This document shows, one piece after another, positions 49,022 to 57,221 of a stretch of 64,000 bases of DNA. Source of the DNA: Solibacteraceae bacterium (GTDB lineage: Bacteria > Acidobacteriota > Terriglobia > Bryobacterales > Bryobacteraceae). Numbering within the stretch: position 1 is the stretch's first letter; each line of letters starts with the position of its first letter. The stretch spans positions 1 to 64,000 of the forward strand of contig JAJPJX010000186.1 of the NCBI GenBank assembly GCA_021324015.1. Direction: 5' to 3'. The notes below the pieces were generated by a model, which ran no database searches, had not been told where the DNA came from, and saw nothing but the letters and a program-made list of their open reading frames with translations. A program made the translations under genes and the position numbers.

Positions 49022-49605
49022 GGCTCTGCTGTCCCCTTCAGCCTCAGGTAGGCGGCGGGATCATCCACGTCATCCAGGATACCGGCATCGCCCACCTCGA
49101 CGTACTCGATTTCGGAGGCGTGCGCCCGCACCACGTCGCGCGCCGCCTCCTCGGCCGAAAGAGCTAGAAACTCCGGAATCAACTGGCGTGAAAAGAAGAC
49201 CGGGTGCCCCCGCCGGCCCTGAAATCGTGGCACGCGGAGCAGGGGCATCGCCCCACGGGACGGACGCAGCAACGCCGCCAAAGTTTCCGGCTGCACATTG
49301 GGGTGGTCCACTAGCGTGAACAGCACCCCCGCCGCCTCACTGGGCACAGCGCGCAAGCCGCACTGCATGGACGTAATCTGCCCCAACCGGTAGTCCGGGT
49401 TCACCACGAACGTTGCCGGGCGCCGGACGCCGGCGCGGATCTCCTCCCCCCGTGCTCCGAGCACCGCGATCACGGGGGAACATTGCGCGTCGAACAATCC
49501 GATCAGGTGATCCAGAAACGTCTCCCCCCGCCACTCCAGCAGCGCCTTCGGATATCCCATGCGGCGCGATTCTCCGGCCGCGAGGATCAACCCCGCTACG
49601 CTCAC
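49018..49605 (-). CDS. MobA/MocA-like molybdopterin nucleotidyltransferase
   Basis: A 195-residue nucleotidyltransferase beginning SVAGLILAAGESRRMGYPKA, the pattern of MobA/MocA enzymes that attach CMP or GMP to molybdopterin. The segment VLFTLVDHPNVQPETLAALL carries the metal-binding Asp. With XdhC next to it, MocA (cytidylyl) activity, serving xanthine-dehydrogenase-type enzymes, is the better guess. It has a GTG start overlapping the XdhC stop by 4 bases and its stop overlaps AsmA. Confidence 0.82.
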   Translation of the reverse strand: MSVAGLILAAGESRRMGYPKALLEWRGETFLDHLIGLFDAQCSPVIAVLGARGEEIRAGVRRPATFVVNPDYRLGQITSMQCGLRAVPSEAAGVLFTLVDHPNVQPETLAALLRPSRGAMPLLRVPRFQGRRGHPVFFSRQLIPEFLALSAEEAARDVVRAHASEIEYVEVGDAGILDDVDDPAAYLRLKGTAEP

Positions 49606-50441
49606 TGGAGCAGTTTTGCCCGCAGCGATTCGTCGGCGAAGATCGACTTGGACAGTGCCCGCCAGTTCGATTCCGCGTTCCGGCGCACCGCGATCATCTC
49701 CGCCACCACGGAAATCGCGATCTCTTCCGGTGAGATGGCCCCAATCTCCAGGCCCATGGGCGAGAACACGCGCTCGAACGCCTCCCGCGGAATCCCTTCC
49801 TTCTCCAGTTCTTTGATGACGTTGATTACTTTGCGCTTGCTGCCGATCATGGCCACGTACCGGGCCGGCGTGGTGACCGCCCAGCGCAGCACCCGCATAT
49901 CGTCCCGGTGCCCCCGCGTCACGATCACCAGGTAGCTGGTTTCGTTGACATTCAGCTTGCCGAAGACGTCTTCGTACTCCCCCGCAAAGATCTCCCCCGC
50001 CTCCGGGAACCGCTCCCGGTTGGCGAAGGTGTCCCGGTTATCGATGATGGTAGTGGAAAAGCCGGCCAGCGTGGCTACCTTGGAAAGGCTTTTCGAGATG
50101 TGCCCCGCGCCGAAAATGAACGCCGTCGGGACCGGCAGGATGGGTTCCACAAAAACATCCAGTTGACCGCCGCAGATCAGACCGTTGTCGTATGCGGCAT
50201 CCTGGCCCAGGTTGAAGCTCAAGTGTTTGGGCTGCTCGGTCTCGAGGACCTCCCGGGCGGCGTTCCAAACCTCGGCTTCCACACAGCCGCCGCCGATCGT
50301 CCCAACCATGGACCCGTCCTCGCGCACCAGCAACTTGGCGCTCTCGTAACTCGGAATCGACCCCCGCACTTGCACGATGGTCGCGATGACGCACTTCTGG
50401 CCTAACCTCCGAAGGCGCACCAATTCCTCGTAAACGTCCAT
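49602..50441 (-). CDS. XdhC-family protein
   Basis: A 279-residue protein with an N-terminal XdhC domain (RGSIPSYESAKLLVREDGSM, GTIGGGCVEAEVWNAAREV) and a C-terminal Rossmann domain (FIFGAGHISKSLSKVATLAG, then FSPMGLEIGAISPEEIAISV). XdhC proteins bind and protect the molybdenum cofactor and help insert it into xanthine-dehydrogenase-type enzymes. ATG 50441 is chosen after GGAGCG and a TAAAAT box; the frame reaches 50510. No molybdenum hydroxylase gene is in the window; the bis-MGD enzyme at 54640 is another class. Confidence 0.85.
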   Translation of the reverse strand: MDVYEELVRLRRLGQKCVIATIVQVRGSIPSYESAKLLVREDGSMVGTIGGGCVEAEVWNAAREVLETEQPKHLSFNLGQDAAYDNGLICGGQLDVFVEPILPVPTAFIFGAGHISKSLSKVATLAGFSTTIIDNRDTFANRERFPEAGEIFAGEYEDVFGKLNVNETSYLVIVTRGHRDDMRVLRWAVTTPARYVAMIGSKRKVINVIKELEKEGIPREAFERVFSPMGLEIGAISPEEIAISVVAEMIAVRRNAESNWRALSKSIFADESLRAKLLQ

Positions 50442-50469
50442 CGCTCCGTATTTTACCAGAAGGTGCGGC

Positions 50470-50997
50470 TTACTTCTTCGATTCTGCCGCCTGCTCCCGG
50501 CCGGTGACAATCTCCAGCTTGGGAATCGCCGCCTTTAACCTCTTCACGCCGGCATCGGTCGCCTTCGTCTGCCAGACGTAGAGGTGCTTGAGATTTGTCA
50601 GACCCTTTAGTTCCTCCAACCCGGCATCGGTCACCGCGGTCCCATACAGGTTCAAATACTCCAGGCTCTTCAGATCCTTGAGATTTGCGAGGCCTTTGTC
50701 GGTGATCTTGGTCCCCTCCAGGTGCAGTTCGGTGAGCTTGGTCAGGCCCTTGAGATAGACCAGTCCGGCGTCCGTCACGGCCGTCCTGCCCAGGTCCAGG
50801 TGTGCCAGGTTGCTCAACTCCGCAAGCGGTGCCAGGTCCTGATCTTTGATCGCGGCGCCTTGCAATCCGAAGTTGACTTCTTCCCGGTCGTCGTTCTGTG
50901 CAATCTTCATCACCAGGCCGCCAGCCTTTTCAATGCTGGCGATGGCTTTGGCATCGGAGTTGGCGGCGCTCTGCTGCAAATTGGCAAAGCTGAACAT
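50470..50997 (-). CDS. Leucine-rich-repeat protein, 175 aa
   Basis: Six leucine-rich repeats of the cysteine-free short type fill residues 45-155, for example LAHLDLGRTAVTDAGLVYLK and LTELHLEGTKITDKGLANLK. No signal peptide or membrane segment is visible, so it may be cytosolic; the repeats form a solenoid for binding another protein. It starts 9 bases after the stop of the TonB-receptor gene and reads on the same strand, so it may share that transcript. Similar repeat proteins are common in Planctomycetes and Acidobacteria, without known roles. Confidence 0.8.
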   Translation of the reverse strand: MFSFANLQQSAANSDAKAIASIEKAGGLVMKIAQNDDREEVNFGLQGAAIKDQDLAPLAELSNLAHLDLGRTAVTDAGLVYLKGLTKLTELHLEGTKITDKGLANLKDLKSLEYLNLYGTAVTDAGLEELKGLTNLKHLYVWQTKATDAGVKRLKAAIPKLEIVTGREQAAESKK

Positions 50998-51006
50998 AGT
51001 TCGCGC

Positions 51007-54000
51007 TCAGAAGATGATCTTGGCCGCCAGTTGCAGGTTCCGGCGGTCGTAGCTCGAACCCGTGCAACCCCGGCATGCAGTCACGTAGTTTTGCGCACCC
51101 ACGTCGGCACTCGCTCCCACCACGTAAAGGTTAGCGTGGTTGAACAGGTTGAACGTTTCCGCGCGTAACTGCAGGCTCATGCGCTCTGTGATTTTCGTGG
51201 TCTTGTACAAACCGACATCCACGTTCCAGAATCCGGGAGCGCGAAAGGCGTCCCGCCCGCTCACGTCGCTGGGGAACGGCGGAACGTCCGAGATGCCGTA
51301 CACGGGATTGATGTAGTGATCAATCTGTGCATCCGTGAACGTGATGTATTGGTACGTGTTGGGCGCGCCTACCGCCACCATGTTGGATTCGCTGCGCGGC
51401 ACTTTTCCGATGAATGCCGCGCGCGGCGCAAAGTTCAGCCCGTTGGTGCTGTCGAAGATGCTGAACGGTTCGCCTGTGCGCGCCGTCAGAATTGGCGCCA
51501 TGCTCCATCCCCCCAGCAGCCAGTGCGCCAGCCCCGAGCCTTTTCCCGCCGGCACCGACCAGATGGCGCTCACCGTGAGCCGCTGCCGCACGTCGAATTC
51601 GGCGTCCCCCCGGTCCAAGTTGGGATTGAAGGGATCCATCAGTCCTAGAATAAAATCTCCGTTGTTCACCGTAATGTTGGAGTTCCCGTAGATGTTCTGC
51701 ACGCCGGTTTCGAAGAAAGTCGAGCTCAGATTGTCGATGGCGTGTGACCAGGTATAGTTCCCCACCAGGTCCAGGCCGGTGTTGGCCACGTTGCGCACTT
51801 GCAGTTTCATGTTCAGGCCGTTGTAATCTGAGAATCCCTGGTTGCCTCGATACCCGATGCGCCCGTACTGCGTGGTGCGGATCTTGTTGGTGCAGTCGTC
51901 CGGCCCAGTGCATGGATCGCCCAGGACGGCGTTGCCCCAGCCCACGTTGTTCGGATACGAGATGCTGTACAAATTCACACCCTTCGATCCTGCGTATTCC
52001 AGCGCCGCCACCACGGACTTGCCAAACTCGTGTTCCAGAGACACGTTCCACATGTGTGCATACGCCGTGCGGATGTCCGGATTTACAATGCGGAGAGACA
52101 CGGGCGGCAGCGCCTTGCTCCCGCTGTTGCCCGCCAGCGGTCCTAAATTATCCGGAGAAATGGAACCTGCCACGTTCAGCACCGCGTAGCCCGGCGGGTT
52201 CTGGATCACGTTGAAGGTCACGTTCCCGAAGTTGCGCTCGTAGCCGATGCCCCAGCCCCCCCGCAGGCTCGTCTTGCCGTCCCCGAACACGTCCCAGGCC
52301 AGTCCCAGCCGCGGGCCGAAGTTGCGGTAATCCGGCTCCCATAGGCCCCCCACCGGACTCTGCGGCGCCGACTGAATCTGCCCGGTGCGGATGTACTGCG
52401 CCAGGTTCGTGTTGGCCAGATCTACCTGCGGTGTGTAGTAGTTGGCGTCCAGGCTTGCGTTTTTGTTGTGCTGCACGCCGAAGTATTCCCAGCGCAAGCC
52501 CATGTTCAGGGTGAGCCGGGGAGTGATCTTCCAGGCGTCCTGCACGTAAAACGCAAACTCGTTGTACCGGTTGCTGCGGCTGAAATTGGGCGACTGCAGC
52601 GGCAGATTCAGCGTGCAGTCGGGTGTGGGATGCGCGCTGTCGGCGCAGGGAAACTTTCCCTGCGGATCGACGGCCACCTGGATCAGGGAATACTGTCCCG
52701 CCAGGAACTGGTCCAGCGCCCCGCCCAGAGAACTGCCCGTCGTCAGGCTGTCCACTGCCGTCTGGTAGGCGCCGTAGGTCCGGTTGTCTCGTTGATAGTC
52801 GTACGTTCCCCCGAAGCGCAGGTTATGCTTGCCGAAGTTGTAACTCAGGTCTTCGTAGATTTGCACGTAGTTCTGCGGCCCGCCGAAGGCTCCGCCGTTG
52901 CCCGGTGTGAACGGATAGTAGCCAGGGAATCCGACGTCGTTGCCAAACAGCGTCACGGCGCCGTTGGGGTTGGCGTACATGGTGGGCGCGATGCCCCGCG
53001 AGCCCAGCGGCTGTACATTGTACAGGCGGTTGAACACTACCTTCGACTGGGAAATGAACCGCGGTGAGAAGGTGTGGATCACCGAAAATAGGCCGTTGTT
53101 GTTGAACTGTGTTTGTCCTGTATCGAAGCCTGTGTACGGGCTGAATCCCAGCGTGCCTACGAAGTCTTTCTCGCTGTATAGCGCGTATCGGCCGTACATC
53201 TGGGTTTTGTCGGAAAGGTTGTAGTCGAAGCGTGACACGTTCATGTACGTGTCCTGCGGCAGTCCCCCGCCGGCCTCGTTGGGCACGTTGTAGACCACTT
53301 CCTGGAACAGCGGCATGTTCGGGTTAAGCCCCAGGCACCCGCCGGCCGAACCGGCGCACGGGTCCCCTCCCCCTTGCGCCATGATCTGATTCCGGCTCAA
53401 GGTCTGGGCTACGGTCGCGCCCGCACGAACCCGGCCGTATGCGTTGAAGAACGCCTGAGTTCCCGGCGCCGCCGCGGCGATCAGGTTGGGCGTCGGAATC
53501 CACGTGAAGTTGGTGGCGTTGCTGCGCACCCGGACCCACTCTGTGCTGTTAAAGAAAAACAACTTGTTCTTCACAATCGGCCCGCCCACCGAATAGCCGA
53601 ACTGGTTCCGGTCAAACACCGACTTGGGCTGCCCCCTGGCGTCATTGTCGAAACTGTTCGACGAAAAGCGAGACACCCGGTTGAATTCATAGGCCGTGCC
53701 GTGGAACTCGTTGCTTCCGGACTTGGTCACCACGTTGACGATGCCGCCCGAGGCCCGGCCGAACTCCGCCGTGAAGTTCGCCGTGAGCACGGAGAACTCC
53801 TGCACCGAATCCAGCGGCACCTGTTGCCCGACGTTGCCATCAAACTCGTCATTGTTGCTGGCGCCGTCCAGCAACACATTCGTCGAAGCTTCCCGCAGGC
53901 CGTTGATGGCCACGCCCACGCCGCGCGTGCCGATGCCCGCATCCGAGACGTTCCCCGCCAGAGCGGCGAACTGGTAGGGATTGCGTGTCAGGTTCGGCAG

Positions 54001-54429
54001 TTCGCGCAGTTGTTCCTGGTTAATCACGGCGCCCAAGGTCTGCGTGGTGGTCTCCACCTGCACCCCGCCTTCGGTGACTTCCACCGTCGTTTCCGCCTTG
54101 CCGACCTCCAGGTGAAAGTCCAAGCCCACCCGGCCACCCACCGTGACCGTCACACGCTGCTGTAGCGTAGTGAAGCCAGGAGCGCTCGCGCTCACATCGT
54201 AGTCCCCCGGGAGCAGGTTGGTGAAGGTGTAAGCGCCGGAGTCGCCCGTCGTGACACTGCGCACGACTCCCGTGCCGACGCCTTTGGCCGTCACGGCGGC
54301 GTTCGGAATCACCGCGCCGGTCGGATCCAGCGCGGTTCCGGTGATTTGTCCCGTCTCCGTCTGCGCATAAGCCGCAGCCAGAAACAGAAATACGGCTCCA
54401 ACTAAGTAAATCGCGCGTTTGTTATTCAC
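51007..54429 (-). CDS. Oar-type TonB-dependent receptor with carboxypeptidase-like N-terminus
   Basis: A 1140-residue outer-membrane protein. A signal peptide (YLVGAVFLFLAAAYA) precedes a carboxypeptidase-regulatory-like domain (TGQITGTALDPTGAVIPNAA, then YTFTNLLPGDYDVSASAPGF), a plug domain (about 110-235) and a large barrel ending FNLFNHANLYVVGA...LAAKIIF. This is the OmpA-related Oar/TonB-carboxypeptidase family, present in dozens of copies in Solibacter-like genomes and thought to import polysaccharide breakdown products. GTG start after GGGGGTC. Substrate cannot be told. Confidence 0.88.
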   Translation of the reverse strand: MNNKRAIYLVGAVFLFLAAAYAQTETGQITGTALDPTGAVIPNAAVTAKGVGTGVVRSVTTGDSGAYTFTNLLPGDYDVSASAPGFTTLQQRVTVTVGGRVGLDFHLEVGKAETTVEVTEGGVQVETTTQTLGAVINQEQLRELPNLTRNPYQFAALAGNVSDAGIGTRGVGVAINGLREASTNVLLDGASNNDEFDGNVGQQVPLDSVQEFSVLTANFTAEFGRASGGIVNVVTKSGSNEFHGTAYEFNRVSRFSSNSFDNDARGQPKSVFDRNQFGYSVGGPIVKNKLFFFNSTEWVRVRSNATNFTWIPTPNLIAAAAPGTQAFFNAYGRVRAGATVAQTLSRNQIMAQGGGDPCAGSAGGCLGLNPNMPLFQEVVYNVPNEAGGGLPQDTYMNVSRFDYNLSDKTQMYGRYALYSEKDFVGTLGFSPYTGFDTGQTQFNNNGLFSVIHTFSPRFISQSKVVFNRLYNVQPLGSRGIAPTMYANPNGAVTLFGNDVGFPGYYPFTPGNGGAFGGPQNYVQIYEDLSYNFGKHNLRFGGTYDYQRDNRTYGAYQTAVDSLTTGSSLGGALDQFLAGQYSLIQVAVDPQGKFPCADSAHPTPDCTLNLPLQSPNFSRSNRYNEFAFYVQDAWKITPRLTLNMGLRWEYFGVQHNKNASLDANYYTPQVDLANTNLAQYIRTGQIQSAPQSPVGGLWEPDYRNFGPRLGLAWDVFGDGKTSLRGGWGIGYERNFGNVTFNVIQNPPGYAVLNVAGSISPDNLGPLAGNSGSKALPPVSLRIVNPDIRTAYAHMWNVSLEHEFGKSVVAALEYAGSKGVNLYSISYPNNVGWGNAVLGDPCTGPDDCTNKIRTTQYGRIGYRGNQGFSDYNGLNMKLQVRNVANTGLDLVGNYTWSHAIDNLSSTFFETGVQNIYGNSNITVNNGDFILGLMDPFNPNLDRGDAEFDVRQRLTVSAIWSVPAGKGSGLAHWLLGGWSMAPILTARTGEPFSIFDSTNGLNFAPRAAFIGKVPRSESNMVAVGAPNTYQYITFTDAQIDHYINPVYGISDVPPFPSDVSGRDAFRAPGFWNVDVGLYKTTKITERMSLQLRAETFNLFNHANLYVVGASADVGAQNYVTACRGCTGSSYDRRNLQLAAKIIF

Positions 54430-54624
54430 GGCAGACCCCCTGCATGAGCGAGATATGTTAAATCTTGAGCGTCACTTATGCGGCGTGCAAGCCTGGTTTT
54501 CCTCGTAATGGTGCCGTTCCACACAGAATTTCGGCCAGCGCGTTCGCAATAGCACAGTCCCGTCGCGCGCAAGTGTGATACGCGGTACAGCATCGCCGCC
54601 GCACGCCCGTTTCCCCACCACTGT

Positions 54625-54630
54625 TATAAT
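54625..54630 (+). promoter_or_regulatory. -10 box before the molybdopterin oxidoreductase
   Basis: A consensus TATAAT lies only 9 bases before ATG 54640, so transcription would begin about 3 bases before the start codon, suggesting a nearly leaderless mRNA. No -35 match is seen at the usual distance. Confidence 0.42.
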
Positions 54631-54639
54631 TTTGCGAAG

Positions 54640-56691
54640 ATGCCTGACCTGCGACATTCCGTCTGCGCGCTGGACTGCCCGGATGCCTGCTCGCTGCTGG
54701 TCACTGTGGAAAACGGAAGGGCCGTGCGCTTGCGCGGCAATCCGGACCATCCCATCACCCGCGGGTTTCTTTGCGGGAAAGTGGCCCGTTACCTGGAACG
54801 TGAATATTCCCCGAGCCGTCTGCTCTACCCGCAGCGGCGCGCCGGCGAGAAAGGCGCCGGCCGGTTCGTGCGCATCTCGTGGGAGGAAGCGCTGGAAGAA
54901 GTGGCCGGCCGCCTCGCAGCCATCGCCGCCGAGTTCGGTTCCGAAGCCATCCTGCCCTATAGCTACGCCGGCACCATGGGACTGCTGAATGGCTCAGGCA
55001 TGGACCGCCGCTTCTTCTACCGTCTGGGCGCCTCGCGCCTGGACCGCACCATTTGCTCGGCTGCCGGCGGCGCCGCCCTCACCGAGACACTGGGGTTCCG
55101 CTACGCCACCGAGCCTGAGCAGTTCCGTCACTCCAGGCTCATCCTTGCCTGGGGCGCGAACATTCTCGCCACGAATGTGCACCTGTGGCCCTTTATCGTG
55201 GAGGCCCGCCGCCACGGAGCGCGCTTCTACACGATAGACCCCCACCGCAATCGCACCGGCTTGGCCGCCGACAAACACTACTTTATCCACCCCGGCAGCG
55301 ACGCGGCCCTCGCCTTCGGCCTGATGCACGTAATCGTGGCCGAGAACCTTTATGACGCGGACTACGTGGAGCGCTACACCAACGGATTCGCGCAGCTTCG
55401 CGACAGGGTTCGCGAGTACCCGCCAGAGCGCGTCGAAGCCCTCACCGGCATCCCCCGGGAGGAGATCGTGCAACTGGCCCGCGAGTACGCCACCGTGCGG
55501 CCCGCGGTCATCCGCCTGAACTACGGCCTACAGCGGAGCGAGCGTGGCGGCATGGCGGTGCGCGCCATCGCCCTGCTTCCGGCTCTCACAGGTTCCTGGA
55601 AGGAAGTCGGCGGCGGCTTGCAGCTTTCCACGACTCAGGCCTTCCAGTTCAACCGCGCCGGATTGGAGCGGGCCGACTTGCAGTTGCGCTCGCCGCTGGG
55701 CCGGGCCGCCCGCCTCGTCAATATGACGCGCCTGGGCCATGCCCTGACGGACTTGGACCAACCCCCGGTAAAGGCCCTGGTCGTTTACAATTCCAACCCC
55801 GCGGCGATCGCTCCCAACCAGAACGCCGTGCGGCGCGGCCTCGCGCGCCCGGACTTGTTTACCGTCGTGCTGGAGCAGTTCCAGACCGATACCGCCGACT
55901 ACGCCGATATCCTGCTTCCCGTCACCACCTTCCTGGAGCATACCGACCTCTACCTGGGCTACGGGCATCACTACGTCCAAATGGCGCGTCCGGCGCTGCC
56001 TCCTCCGGGCGAAGCCAGGTCCAACGTGGAGATCTTCCGCCTGCTGGCCGCCCGCATGGGGTTCGACGATCCATGCTTTGCTGACACCGAAGATGATATG
56101 ATGCGGACCCTGCTCGGCTCCGGCCATCCGTTCCTGGAGGGCATCACGGTGGAGCGTCTGGACCGCGAACACAGCGTGCGGCTGAACGTGGGCCACAACG
56201 GCGGCCCCTTCCTGCCATTCGCTCAGGGTGGCTTCGGCACGCCTTCCGGCAAATGCGAGTTCGACGCCGACACGCTCGACTACACGCCGCCCGCTGAGTC
56301 CCGGCTGGGCGACGCCTCCCTGTGCTCCCGCTATCCTTTGGAACTCATCTCGCCCAAAAACGACGACAGCATGAATTCGACCTTCGGCAACCGCGCTTCC
56401 ACTGACCTGCAAACTTCGGAATTACACCTGTGCGCCGAAGATGCCGCCCCGCGGTCGATCGCCTCGGGCGACCACGTGCGTGTCTTCAATGATCGCGGCT
56501 CCTGCCTGCTCGTCGCCCGGGTGGGTCAGAGCGTGCCGCCTGGAGTCGTTTGCGCACCCGCGGTGCGATGGGCCAAGCAATCCCCGGATCGCCAGAATGT
56601 GAACTTCCTGACTTCCGAGCGGCTCACCGACGTGGGTGGCGGCCCAACCTTCTACAGTTGTCTGGTGCAGGTGGAAAAGTGCGGAGACTGA
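54640..56691 (+). CDS. Molybdopterin (bis-MGD) oxidoreductase
   Basis: A 683-residue enzyme of the DMSO-reductase superfamily. Cys9, Cys13, Cys17 and Cys45 form the [4Fe-4S] site (CALDCPDACSL...GFLCGK). Later family segments include LILAWGANILATNVHLWPFI, RRHGARFYTIDPHRNRTGLA, IRLNYGLQRSERGGMAVRAI and TFLEHTDLYLGYGHHYVQMA. No twin-arginine signal is visible, so it is likely cytoplasmic. It resembles FdhA-like enzymes, but substrate is unknown, and the metal-ligand residue was not identified with certainty. First of a three-gene operon; its TGA overlaps the next ATG (TGATG). Confidence 0.88.
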   Translation: MPDLRHSVCALDCPDACSLLVTVENGRAVRLRGNPDHPITRGFLCGKVARYLEREYSPSRLLYPQRRAGEKGAGRFVRISWEEALEEVAGRLAAIAAEFGSEAILPYSYAGTMGLLNGSGMDRRFFYRLGASRLDRTICSAAGGAALTETLGFRYATEPEQFRHSRLILAWGANILATNVHLWPFIVEARRHGARFYTIDPHRNRTGLAADKHYFIHPGSDAALAFGLMHVIVAENLYDADYVERYTNGFAQLRDRVREYPPERVEALTGIPREEIVQLAREYATVRPAVIRLNYGLQRSERGGMAVRAIALLPALTGSWKEVGGGLQLSTTQAFQFNRAGLERADLQLRSPLGRAARLVNMTRLGHALTDLDQPPVKALVVYNSNPAAIAPNQNAVRRGLARPDLFTVVLEQFQTDTADYADILLPVTTFLEHTDLYLGYGHHYVQMARPALPPPGEARSNVEIFRLLAARMGFDDPCFADTEDDMMRTLLGSGHPFLEGITVERLDREHSVRLNVGHNGGPFLPFAQGGFGTPSGKCEFDADTLDYTPPAESRLGDASLCSRYPLELISPKNDDSMNSTFGNRASTDLQTSELHLCAEDAAPRSIASGDHVRVFNDRGSCLLVARVGQSVPPGVVCAPAVRWAKQSPDRQNVNFLTSERLTDVGGGPTFYSCLVQVEKCGD

Positions 56692-57221
56692 TGCGATTCC
56701 CCGTTTTGGCGGCCTCTGTGGCCGTGCTTGTGCTCTGCGGTGCGGCTTGCAAGCGCCGTGACCGCGTTCGCCTCGAGCAGACCGACGAACAGGCTCCACA
56801 ACTAGCCAGCGTCGTGCATGTGGCGGATCCTCGCAATGCATCGCAGCTCGTCAGCGGCTTCTACGATATCGAGCAGAACTCCTGGCGCTGGACCGCTGGC
56901 AAGTTTGCCGTTCTGCTGCGCCCGCCCCGCACCGCTGCCCGCAAAGGCGCCGTTCTGGAACTCAAGTTTTCGGTCCCGGAGGCGGTCCTCTCGACGCTGA
57001 AAACCATTTCCCTATCGGCCACGGTCAACGGCGCGCCTCTGACCCCCGAAACGTACACACAGCCCGGGCAGTTTACCTACTCTCGCGATCTTTCCCCCAG
57101 CCTGCTCGCAGGGGATTCCGTGAAAGTGGATTTTGCCCTGGATAAAACCTTGCCGCCCCGCGGCGCCGACCAGAGGGAACTGGGCGTCATCGTTTCCTCG
57201 GTCGGACTTACCCCCAAATGA
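56691..57221 (+). CDS. Lipoprotein, unknown function
   Basis: A 176-residue protein beginning MRFPVLAASVAVLVLCGAAC; the LCGAAC lipobox marks Cys20 for lipid attachment. The mature part is beta-rich (VVHVADPRNASQLVSGFYDI, KFAVLLRPPRTAARKGAVLE) and may be an envelope protein that binds sugars. I recognise no family. It is translationally coupled to the oxidoreductase (TGATG) and to the next gene (4-base overlap). Confidence 0.7.
   Translation: MRFPVLAASVAVLVLCGAACKRRDRVRLEQTDEQAPQLASVVHVADPRNASQLVSGFYDIEQNSWRWTAGKFAVLLRPPRTAARKGAVLELKFSVPEAVLSTLKTISLSATVNGAPLTPETYTQPGQFTYSRDLSPSLLAGDSVKVDFALDKTLPPRGADQRELGVIVSSVGLTPK

Noticed and set aside
54640-56691. Selenocysteine-containing formate dehydrogenase
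   Set aside because: selC is present in the window and the gene is FdhA-like, but the frame is open throughout without an in-frame UGA, so no selenocysteine is encoded here.
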